Both the position numbers and the translations under genes were made by a program. 64,000 nt of DNA, from the NCBI GenBank assembly GCA_965198895.1, contig OZ240676.1, positions 496,001 to 560,000 on the forward strand, written 5' to 3'. The stretch comes from LMUY01 sp965198895. GTDB lineage: Bacteria; Pseudomonadota; Alphaproteobacteria; Acetobacterales; Acetobacteraceae. Positions 8,302 to 15,541 of the stretch are shown here, in pieces (within the stretch, counting starts at the first letter, position 1; every line of letters starts with the position of its first letter). The notes beneath the pieces are model-generated. The model saw only the letters and a list, made by a program, of their open reading frames with translations. It ran no database searches and was not told the DNA's origin.

Positions 8302-10029
8302 TCAGCTCCTCCGATCGAACAGGTGAACGCCAGCTTCCCCACAGGTGAGATCAATCGTCCCCTCCGGGCGCTGGGTGATGCCTGTAAGGTGGTTTGCGCC
8401 CTGCGCCAGCATTTTGAACGAGGTGTTGTTGCCGGCGGTAAACTCCACCTCCTTGCCGGTGACCTCTACCGGAAGGTTCAAGGGGTCGCGCGTGCCAAAG
8501 TAGATCTTCAGCCAGGGCCTGCCATCGGCCTCACGAAAAAATCGCGCCCGCAAAATGTTGAGATACCCCCAACCGTTGCCACTCCCCGCACCACCAACCG
8601 CTCCGGGAAGATAGACGCCGTCGCAGCTCTGCTGATCGATCGCCTCGAGCAGCGATGGTTCGTTGATGGGCGGGCGAGCTTCGCGTGAGGAGGAGGAGGC
8701 GTGCCTCACTCCGCCAGCAACATCAGCAGTGCTGGAATGGTTTGCTTCGTCGACGGCGCCTGCAGTTCTTCTGGTAAGGCTCACAGTCGCGATACGCGCG
8801 CGCGCGGTTTCGTTGCTCGGTGCGTCACTGGCCCGGTTGCGCATCTGTGGAGCGCGCGCCGGCGGCAAAGGATGCGCTATGCTGGCGGTTGATTGTGCCA
8901 TGGACCGCGCTGCCAGTTGCACGCCTGGAGATTGCTGCGGTGCTGCCGGAGCCGTTAGCGGTCCGGAAACTGGCCGGGCGGGGTCCTTGAGCTGCGGCGG
9001 TGGAGAGAGGGCGCCTACGACCGGCACAGGATTGGACACGAAGCCGTCCGTGAGAGCCAGGGCGGGCCGTATCCGCCCGATTGCGATCGAGGGCGGAGAC
9101 GCACCTAGGTCGAAGTCCGGGATCGCGGCCACGAACGAGATGATCGCCGCACCAACGACGAGCACCGATCGCTGAAGCCCGTTGACCGGCGGGACTCCCA
9201 AGCTGTCCGACAGCACGCGCTCGATGCGGTAATGAAGTGTGGACGCGCGTGCCATAGCCAAGCCCCGCAGCAACGGGCCTGACCGGCGCCCCATTTCAAG
9301 CAGAACCTCGGCATAAGCGGTGCGATCGCCCGTGACCCTCATCGCATGGTCGTCGCTGGCAAGTTCGGCAAGAGCAGCCAGCCGGCGATGGAGTAACCAT
9401 GACACGGGACTGAACCAGAACATCGCTCGATTCAGCTGCGATAGCACCAGCAACGCGAAATCCCCGCGTGCAACGTGGGCGCACTCATGCGCTACGACGG
9501 CCTGGCGCATAGCGGAGGGCCAGTCTACGACGTCGGGTGGCAGTAGGATGACATTGCCGACCGTCACTGGTGCCGAGACAACCTGGCTGATCCGGATACG
9601 AGCATTTTGCGCGGCGTCTAAATGCAGGGGCGCTGCCTTGATCAGCAAGCGGAAAGAGAGTGCGACCCCCACCGTCAGCCGCAGCATCATAAGGCTGCTC
9701 ACGAGGAGATAGGCAATAATCAACCAAAATCCTATCGCGGGCAGTTTACTGGAGTCTGCGGTCGATGGAGGTGCGGATACGACTGGAGCAGCTTGTTGCT
9801 GGAGATCGGCAATGCTGCTCAGCCATGCGGTGGGATGGCTGGAACCTATGGACAATCGCAGTGGAGTGGCCCACTGGAGCGCCGGCATGGCAAGGGAAGC
9901 CGCCAGGACGACTGTCCATGTAACAAGCAGTAGTTGTGCCCGGCGGATGCGAAGCAGCCATAGGCCGAGTTGCACGATGGTCGCCAGCAGGAGGGTGCGA
10001 AGTGCTGCTTCTCCCAATATGTCCAGCAT
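8302..10029 (-). CDS. BlaR1-like M56 membrane protease with a novel C-terminal sensor domain
   Basis: A 575-residue protein. The N-terminal third has four likely membrane segments (about 12-28, 35-52, 100-125 and one after the zinc site). The zinc-protease motif AHECAHVARGD is at about residues 181-190, with a downstream LAELASDDHAMR supplying the third ligand, as in M56/BlaR1 peptidases. BlaR1 proteins normally end in a penicillin-binding domain. Here a long Ala/Pro/Ser-rich segment (about 290-455) leads to a roughly 117-residue domain with two cysteines (QQSCDG and IDLTC) that resembles the end of the protein at 7018-7956. The ATG overlaps the blaI stop codon (TGATG), so the pair is translationally coupled. 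Expected role: sense an envelope signal and cleave BlaI. Confidence 0.88.
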   Translation of the reverse strand: MLDILGEAALRTLLLATIVQLGLWLLRIRRAQLLLVTWTVVLAASLAMPALQWATPLRLSIGSSHPTAWLSSIADLQQQAAPVVSAPPSTADSSKLPAIGFWLIIAYLLVSSLMMLRLTVGVALSFRLLIKAAPLHLDAAQNARIRISQVVSAPVTVGNVILLPPDVVDWPSAMRQAVVAHECAHVARGDFALLVLSQLNRAMFWFSPVSWLLHRRLAALAELASDDHAMRVTGDRTAYAEVLLEMGRRSGPLLRGLAMARASTLHYRIERVLSDSLGVPPVNGLQRSVLVVGAAIISFVAAIPDFDLGASPPSIAIGRIRPALALTDGFVSNPVPVVGALSPPPQLKDPARPVSGPLTAPAAPQQSPGVQLAARSMAQSTASIAHPLPPARAPQMRNRASDAPSNETARARIATVSLTRRTAGAVDEANHSSTADVAGGVRHASSSSREARPPINEPSLLEAIDQQSCDGVYLPGAVGGAGSGNGWGYLNILRARFFREADGRPWLKIYFGTRDPLNLPVEVTGKEVEFTAGNNTSFKMLAQGANHLTGITQRPEGTIDLTCGEAGVHLFDRRS

Positions 10030-10406
10030 CACTGTTCACCTTTGGCCGCGTCGATCCGCTTGGCCAGCAGCTTCAGCACGCGTGGGTCCAGCATGCGTGC
10101 GTCGGCCATGCCGACGAGTACGTCCTCTACCGAACCGTTGCAGAACCACCCCACGATGCGCTTCACAGCCCTAGCGGCGACATCCTGCCTCGCTTCGGCG
10201 GCGCGAAAGATGTAGGTGCGGCCTTCCACCCTGTGGCCAACGTATCCTTTATCTTCGAGCCGCCGCAGCACCGTCCGGACAGTCGACTCTTTCGGTTTGC
10301 GCTTCAACTGGGACCGTACCTGGTCGGCCGTGACTTCGCCGGCATCCCAGACGATCTGCATTACCTCGAGCTCAAGCTCGCCAAGGTCAGACATAGTCTC
10401 ATTCAT
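10029..10406 (-). CDS. blaI: BlaI/MecI/CopY-family transcriptional repressor
   Basis: A 125-residue repressor. An N-terminal winged helix (about 8-72) contains LGELELEVMQIVWDAGEVT and ESTVRTVLRRLEDKGYVGH, the recognition-helix and wing pattern of the penicillinase-repressor family. The C-terminal dimerisation helices include WFCNGSVEDVLVGM. In the family, the partner M56 protease cleaves the repressor between these two parts. It is first in a two-gene operon with the blaR1-like gene, with TACA/TGTA dyads just upstream that suggest autoregulation. The absence of a beta-lactamase gene nearby and the altered sensor domain argue that the regulon is not antibiotic resistance in the usual sense. 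Confidence 0.92.
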   Translation of the reverse strand: MNETMSDLGELELEVMQIVWDAGEVTADQVRSQLKRKPKESTVRTVLRRLEDKGYVGHRVEGRTYIFRAAEARQDVAARAVKRIVGWFCNGSVEDVLVGMADARMLDPRVLKLLAKRIDAAKGEQ

Positions 10407-10426
10407 GGAGTGTAAGCCGCCAATGC

Positions 10427-10452
10427 TACATTATGTAACGCCAGCTACAAAA
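10427..10452. promoter_or_regulatory. Candidate BlaI operators upstream of blaI
   Basis: TACATTATGTA (10427-10437) is a perfect dyad about its central T. A second half-site, GCTACAAAA, follows at 10444-10452 and is identical to the left part of the dyad upstream of the TonB_C gene (8008-8016). TACA/TGTA dyads are the known binding signature of BlaI/MecI repressors. The site begins about 20 bases from the blaI start, so it would overlap the promoter or leader. Confidence 0.6.
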
Positions 10453-10760
10453 GGGACGCAAGCGCAGGCAGCATCAATGTCTCACGTTCCACGGAGCCAG
10501 CGGTTAAGCCGGTCGAAGATAGGATCCCCGCCCGCTTCTGGGTGTCGCACCAAAATTGCTGCGCGGCGGGTATAGGGGCGCGAGCAGCCACCACACGGAA
10601 CGGCAAGGTTTGGTGGAGGCTGTGTGGAAACTCGGTGAGCGGATAATCCGACAGGGCCGTTTAGGTCCAGCCACAGACGCAGCAGTGCTGTTCGTTTGTG
10701 GGGACAATCGTGGGATCATCTTGAAGGCCAAGACAAAACTAAGGCAAATCCAGAGAGATA
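10453..10760. other. Intergenic region, no gene seen
   Basis: Spacer between the blaI control region and the tRNA gene. Frames across it give only low-complexity or tRNA-overlapping translations. No obvious hairpin or repeat was noticed. It presumably carries the blaI promoter at its left end and sequence downstream of the tRNA at its right. Confidence 0.4.
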
Positions 10761-10850
10761 TGGCGGACAGGGTGGGATTCGAACCCACGTTACGCGTTAA
10801 CGCAAACACGCTTTCCAAGCGTGCGCCTTCAGCCACTCGGCCACCTGTCC
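10761..10850 (-). tRNA. tRNA-Ser (anticodon GGA)
   Basis: On the minus strand the 90-base sequence begins GGACAGGTGGCCGAGTGG and ends with a GTTCGAATCCC T-loop, CCTGTCC acceptor strand, discriminator G and encoded CCA. The seven-base acceptor stem pairs fully. The anticodon arm is CACGC-TTGGAAA-GCGTG, so the anticodon is GGA, reading UCC/UCU serine codons. A long variable arm (TTTGCGTTAACGCGTAAC) is as expected for a class II serine tRNA. It lies just downstream of lepA on the same strand. Confidence 0.97.
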
Positions 10851-10880
10851 AGCGCGGCGGTCTCCATAGCAAGCCCGGGG

Positions 10881-12686
10881 CTAGGCGTCCATCTTCAAGG
10901 CGGCCAGGAACGCGCTCTGCGGGATCTCGACCTTGCCGAACTGCCGCATGCGCTTCTTGCCCTCTTTCTGCTTCTCCAGCAGCTTGCGCTTACGGCTGAT
11001 GTCGCCGCCGTAGCACTTGGCGGTCACGTCCTTGCTCAGCGCGCCGATGGTCTCGCGGGCGATCACCCGGCCGCCGATCGCCGCCTGGATGGCGATCTTG
11101 AACAGCTGGCGGGGGATCAGGTCCTTCAGCTTGGCGCAGATCGCCCGGCCCCGCTGCTCGGCGGCACTGCGGTGGGCGATGAAGCTCAGCGCGTCCACCG
11201 GGTCCTGGTTCACCAGGATGGAAATGCGGACCAGGTCGCTCTCCTGGTAGTCGGCCATGGCGTAGTCGAAGCTGGCATAGCCGCGGCTGATCGACTTCAG
11301 GCGGTCGTAGAAGTCGAACACCACCTCGTTCAGCGGCAGGCGATACACCGCCATGGCGCGGTTGCCGACATAGGTCAGGTCCTGCTGCTGGCCACGGCGC
11401 TCGCTGCACAGCGTCAGCACGGAGCCGAGATACTCGTCGGGCACCATGATGGTCGCCTTGATCCAGGGCTCCTCCATGTGATCGATGTAGGTCGGATCGG
11501 GCATGTCCGCCGGGTTGTGCAGCTTCTCCACCGTGCCGTCGTTCCGGTAGATGTCGTACACCACCGAGGGCGCGGTCGCGATCAGGTCGAGGTCGAACTC
11601 GCGGCTGAGGCGCTCCTGGATGATCTCCAGGTGCAGCAGCCCCAAAAAGCCGCAGCGATAGCCGAAGCCCAGCGCCGCCGACGTCTCTGCCTCGTAGTGA
11701 AAACTGGCATCGTTCAGCCGCAGCTTGCCCAGGCTCTCGCGAAGCTTCTCGAAATCGTCGGCGTCGACCGGGAACAGGCCGCACCACACCACGGGGATGG
11801 AAGGCTTGAAGCCCGGCAGCGCCGCAGCGGCCGGGTTGCGGTCGTCGGTGACGGTATCGCCCACGTTGCAGTCGGCCACCGTCTTGATGGCGGCGGTGAT
11901 GTAGCCCATCTCGCCCGGCCCGAGGTCGTCGGTGGGGATCATCTTGGGGGTGAACACGCCGACCTGCTCCACCGGGTGGGCAGCGCCGTTGGACATCATG
12001 CGGATCTTCATGCCGCGCTTCAGCCGCCCGTCGCGCACCCGCACCAGGATCACCACGCCCAGGTACTGGTCGTACCAGCTATCCACCAGTAGCGCGGTCA
12101 GCGGCTTGGTGGCATCACCGGTGGGCGGCGGCAGCCGGGTCACCAACGCCTCCAGCACGCCGCCGATGTTCAGCCCGGTCTTGGCGCTGATCATCACCGC
12201 GTCGTCGGCCGGGATGCCGATCACGTCCTCGATCTGCTGCTTCACCCGCTCCGGCTCGGCGGCCGGCAGGTCGATCTTGTTCAGCACGGGGACGATCTCG
12301 TGGTTGGCGTCCATCGCCTGGTAGACGTTGGCCAGCGTCTGCGCCTCCACGCCCTGGGAGGCATCCACCACCAGCAGCGAGCCTTCGCAGGCCGCCAGCG
12401 ACCGGCTGACCTCGTAGGCGAAGTCCACGTGACCCGGCGTGTCCATCAGGTTCAGCTCGTAGGTCAGTCCGTCCTTGGCCTTGTAAGCCAGGCGGACGGT
12501 CTGCGCCTTGATAGTGATCCCGCGTTCTTTCTCCAGGTCCATGTTATCAAGGACTTGGGCGGTCATCTCGCGGTCGGTCAGCCCGCCGCAAGCCTGGATC
12601 AGCCGGTCGGCCAGCGTGGATTTGCCGTGGTCGATGTGGGCGATGATGGAGAAGTTGCGGATCAAGGCGAGCGGCGTGTCGGTCAT
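10881..12686 (-). CDS. lepA: Elongation factor 4 (LepA), ribosome back-translocating GTPase
   Basis: A 601-residue translational GTPase, the usual LepA length. The G domain has AHIDHGKSTLADRL (G1, about residues 13-26), GITIKAQTVRL (G2), DTPGHVDF (G3) and NKIDLP (G4). The C-terminal half carries the LepA-specific end (GGDISRKRKLLEKQKEGKKRM), rich in basic residues that contact the ribosome. The start at 12686 (MTDTPLALIRNFS) was chosen over an upstream in-frame codon because LepA normally begins within a few residues of the IRNFSIIAHIDHG block. It acts on stalled ribosomes at the membrane or under ionic stress. It is a single gene upstream of tRNA-Ser. Confidence 0.97.
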   Translation of the reverse strand: MTDTPLALIRNFSIIAHIDHGKSTLADRLIQACGGLTDREMTAQVLDNMDLEKERGITIKAQTVRLAYKAKDGLTYELNLMDTPGHVDFAYEVSRSLAACEGSLLVVDASQGVEAQTLANVYQAMDANHEIVPVLNKIDLPAAEPERVKQQIEDVIGIPADDAVMISAKTGLNIGGVLEALVTRLPPPTGDATKPLTALLVDSWYDQYLGVVILVRVRDGRLKRGMKIRMMSNGAAHPVEQVGVFTPKMIPTDDLGPGEMGYITAAIKTVADCNVGDTVTDDRNPAAAALPGFKPSIPVVWCGLFPVDADDFEKLRESLGKLRLNDASFHYEAETSAALGFGYRCGFLGLLHLEIIQERLSREFDLDLIATAPSVVYDIYRNDGTVEKLHNPADMPDPTYIDHMEEPWIKATIMVPDEYLGSVLTLCSERRGQQQDLTYVGNRAMAVYRLPLNEVVFDFYDRLKSISRGYASFDYAMADYQESDLVRISILVNQDPVDALSFIAHRSAAEQRGRAICAKLKDLIPRQLFKIAIQAAIGGRVIARETIGALSKDVTAKCYGGDISRKRKLLEKQKEGKKRMRQFGKVEIPQSAFLAALKMDA

Positions 12687-12736
12687 GACACATGAGATAG
12701 TCGGAATCGGCCGGGATGTCAGCGTCGGCTTGCTGT

Positions 12737-14692
12737 TCACCTCACCTGCACGGAGGTCCCGTTGTTACAGAGCGAGCCGGCCGTCGCCACCGAGCAGGAC
12801 GGCACGCCGCCATAGCTCACGAAAGCGGGGGCCAACGCCGCCGTGAACGTGCCACAACCCGTGTTCAAGCCGCCCGTCCCGCTGCAACCGGTTGACGTGA
12901 CGGCGGGCGGCGATGTGTAGCCAGACCCGGGGTTGGTGACCTGGACGCTGCCGATGAACCAGCTCAGATGCGCGACGAACCCCGACCCGTTGGCCGCGGT
13001 GAAGGTAGCCGGATCCGCGGGCAGAACCGCGTACGACCCGGCGCCGCCGGCGTGGATCGCGGTCGGGTGGCCATCCGTCGCATTGACGGAGTCGATGACC
13101 GCGTAGGCAGCGGTGCCAGCCGGCGTCAGGGTTCCGCCGGCGACGTTGAGGGCCTCGCCAGCAGTATACGAGCGGCCCGGCGACGTAACGGCCTGTGCAC
13201 CGGCCGAAGCCGTGCTCAACCCGAAGGTCGAGGGAGAAGCCGTCGCCGGTATGCCGGCGCCCGGGGGCGGTGCCAAAGTCAGGGTGGGGGGTGTCCAGAA
13301 CACGCCACCGTTGGTCGGCGTGATGCTGCCGACTCCGCCGGCGGGAGCGCCGATGGCGGTCGCCGACACGGACCCCGCGATGATCCCGGCCGCCCCGAGC
13401 GCACCGATGGAGCCCGACGCTGCGCTGAGCGCGCCCGTGGCGAGGGCAGAGCCCGTCGGGCCGGTCCCGTCATCGTTCAAGCCGATCGTGGTGTTCGCAC
13501 CCGACACCGAGACCATGGCGCCCGTGCAGGCGATCTCGTGATTGCCGGTGATCGTGCTGCCCGTCGCGGTGACCTGGATGTTCCCGGCGTAGCCGCTGCC
13601 GTGGCCGCAGTTGGTCAGGGTGTTGCCGGAAATGACGAGGCCGGTCGGGGTGCCGTAGACGGCCTGCACGAAGATGGCCGGCTGCACCTGCGAGCCATCC
13701 AGCATGTTGTCGGCCACGATGAAGCCGTTGCCGGGGGTGTTGAGGTAGATGCCGGGCATCGGTCCGCCAGGTGCCGTGACATACAGGTGGTTATTCGCGA
13801 TCGTCAGGTGCGTGAGGTTGCCGCCCGGCACCGCTTCGGCACCGATCGGGGCCCCAGCCGTGCCCGCGTAATAGATCGTATTGTTCTCGATCTGCACGTC
13901 GTCGATCGGCGTCGGGTTGTTCGCGATATCCTGGCCCGTGACCTGGATGCCCCAGGAGTTGATCGTGGGGTTGTCGGCGACCTCGGCGTAGTTGTTCAGG
14001 ATGCGATGCCTGCCGCCGCCAAAGAAGTTGTCGTAGGCCGCATTGGTGACACCGTAGGCACGGTTGCCCGAAACTTCCGTATCGCTCGAGCCGATCATCG
14101 CCGTCAGGTTCGCCCCGCCGTAGATGACGCTGTTGCGGACCGAGACATGGCTCGCGAACCAGAACTGCACGGCCTTGCCGACAGCGCCGACCTGCCAGTT
14201 GGGATAGACGAAGGTGCAGCCTTCGACGCTGATGTCGTGGTCGGTCAGCACCCGAGCGGCATTCCCCGCGTTTTGCACCAGAGCCAGCGAATTGGCGTTG
14301 GGGCCGCCGGCGGTGATCGTGGCACCGTCGCACCGCATCGCCGTATTACTGTGCAAGAGGATGGCATTGTACACCGAGATGCCGTCGACGAGGTAATTTC
14401 CCCGCGTCAGCAACAGCGTGCCGCCCCCGGCCGGTATGGCAGCCGCCGCCGCGTTGATCGCCGCAGTGTCATCGGTGACGCCGTCGCCGACGGCGCCAAA
14501 ATCCCGCACCGAGGGCATGTCACCCAGCTTGCTGGAGAGCTCCCGGGCGGCTGTCGCGCCCGATGGAATGATCGTTGCCGTGCCGAGGTTGGAGGGCGAC
14601 AGGCCGGGTGCTGGGCCGAGTTGGGCGTGGCCGATGACCGGCCAGACGCAAAGCGGACCAAGCAACAAGGCACGGATACAGGCATTCTTCAA
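12737..14692 (-). CDS. Secreted right-handed beta-helix protein (pectate lyase-like fold)
   Basis: A 651-residue protein with a signal peptide (about 1-23, ending GHA). Residues about 60-120 (VRDFGAVGDGVTDDTAAINAA) are the hallmark N-terminus of the pectate-lyase-3/GH28-type beta-helix family. Many short Asn/Gly-rich coils follow (IENNTIYYAGTAG, IANNHLYVTAPGG, VISGNTLTNCGHG), typical of a parallel beta-helix. From about residue 410 the sequence becomes Ala/Gly/Thr-rich and ends in a TVTNPGSGYTSPPAV-like segment seen in tail-fibre and adhesin ends. Catalytic residues cannot be assigned, so binding or structural roles are as likely as polysaccharide cleavage. It is a monocistronic gene. Confidence 0.8.
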   Translation of the reverse strand: MKNACIRALLLGPLCVWPVIGHAQLGPAPGLSPSNLGTATIIPSGATAARELSSKLGDMPSVRDFGAVGDGVTDDTAAINAAAAAIPAGGGTLLLTRGNYLVDGISVYNAILLHSNTAMRCDGATITAGGPNANSLALVQNAGNAARVLTDHDISVEGCTFVYPNWQVGAVGKAVQFWFASHVSVRNSVIYGGANLTAMIGSSDTEVSGNRAYGVTNAAYDNFFGGGRHRILNNYAEVADNPTINSWGIQVTGQDIANNPTPIDDVQIENNTIYYAGTAGAPIGAEAVPGGNLTHLTIANNHLYVTAPGGPMPGIYLNTPGNGFIVADNMLDGSQVQPAIFVQAVYGTPTGLVISGNTLTNCGHGSGYAGNIQVTATGSTITGNHEIACTGAMVSVSGANTTIGLNDDGTGPTGSALATGALSAASGSIGALGAAGIIAGSVSATAIGAPAGGVGSITPTNGGVFWTPPTLTLAPPPGAGIPATASPSTFGLSTASAGAQAVTSPGRSYTAGEALNVAGGTLTPAGTAAYAVIDSVNATDGHPTAIHAGGAGSYAVLPADPATFTAANGSGFVAHLSWFIGSVQVTNPGSGYTSPPAVTSTGCSGTGGLNTGCGTFTAALAPAFVSYGGVPSCSVATAGSLCNNGTSVQVR

Positions 14693-14824
14693 AGGGAGAT
14701 CACCGGAGGGTCACGCATCAACGGCTCACATGTTGGTAGAACTAACAGCTTCTAAACCGCGCGAGTGCCGTTTGCATAGGACTGGACCGGTTGCGCCTAG
14801 TCCAGCCCGCTGTCCGCGTCTGCC

Positions 14825-15229
14825 CTACCAGCCGGCGATGGTTCGATGGACGATGTGCACCTTGTTCCCGTCGAGATCCCGGAGATAGGCACCATAGTAG
14901 TCCGCCGCGTAGTGCGCCCGGGGGCCCGGGGGCCCCTCGTCCGAGCCGCCCGCAAGGAGCCCAGCCGCATAGGCCACGTCCACCGCCGCGGCCGTCGGCG
15001 CACGGAACGCGACCATTGTCCCATTGCCGACCGTGGCCGGCTGTCCGTCGAACGGCAACGAGACGAAGAACTTCGGCAAAGCCTGATCTGGCATGATCCA
15101 GCACGCCATCGCCGGCCCGCCATCGGGCGTCACCGCACGCTGTCGCAACCCGAGCGGCGTCAGCACGGCATCGTAGAAGCGAATGGCACGACCCAGATCG
15201 GTGCAACCGACAGTGATGTGACTGAACAT
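14825..15229 (-). CDS. VOC (glyoxalase/bleomycin resistance fold) family protein
   Basis: A 134-residue single VOC module pair. It starts MFSHITVGCTDLGRAIRFYDAVL, with the first metal-ligand His in the opening strand, and ends YGAYLRDLDGNKVHIVHR, where the last strand normally supplies a ligand Glu or His. The middle (GGPAMACWIM, GNGTMVAFRAPTAAAVD) fits the family. VOC proteins of this size range from dioxygenases to isomerases and antibiotic-binding proteins, and the substrate cannot be told from sequence. It follows glgX and an 87-residue gene on the same strand with a 21-base gap, so it may be co-transcribed with them. Confidence 0.88.
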   Translation of the reverse strand: MFSHITVGCTDLGRAIRFYDAVLTPLGLRQRAVTPDGGPAMACWIMPDQALPKFFVSLPFDGQPATVGNGTMVAFRAPTAAAVDVAYAAGLLAGGSDEGPPGPRAHYAADYYGAYLRDLDGNKVHIVHRTIAGW

Positions 15230-15250
15230 GTTCGCCCGCTAGCCGATGGC

Positions 15251-15514
15251 TTAGTCGTTCTTTGCCGGCGCGCTGAACGAGCCAGGCTTCTTGCCCCGGG
15301 TCGGTGCTTTGTTCGTCCCGCCCGGGACGGCCTTGCCCGCCAACTGGCCTCCATTGGCGGAGGTCTTCACCGTCCGTCGCGTAGACGGCGCTGCACTGGT
15401 CCCCGCGTCGGACGAGCCCGCCGCGCCGGCGGCGGGCGCCACCGGGTCGGCCACGCGCACGATCGCCGGCGGTGTCTCGGCAAAGATCATGGCTGGGTGG
15501 ACGAACGTGATCAT
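15251..15514 (-). CDS. Hypothetical protein, 87 residues, Ala/Pro-rich
   Basis: A low-complexity protein (VAPAAGAAGSSDAGTSAAPS, then a Lys/Gly-rich tail with GGTNKAPTRGKKPG). No fold or family recognised. It looks real because AAGGAG lies about 8 bases before the ATG, and because it starts only 27 bases after the glgX stop codon on the same strand. It is probably disordered. It has no signal peptide, although the first 12 residues are moderately hydrophobic. Confidence 0.55.
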   Translation of the reverse strand: MITFVHPAMIFAETPPAIVRVADPVAPAAGAAGSSDAGTSAAPSTRRTVKTSANGGQLAGKAVPGGTNKAPTRGKKPGSFSAPAKND

Positions 15515-15541
15515 GCTGACGGCTCCTTCTGGCTCACTCGG

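Noticed and set aside
10761..10850. tRNA-Ser as an integration site of a genomic island
   Set aside because: Both sides are ordinary chromosomal genes, with no integrase and no repeated tRNA end nearby.
10556..10999. 147-residue plus-strand frame containing RVGFEPT
   Set aside because: It reads through the tRNA-Ser gene antisense; RVGFEPT is a well-known artefact of such translations.
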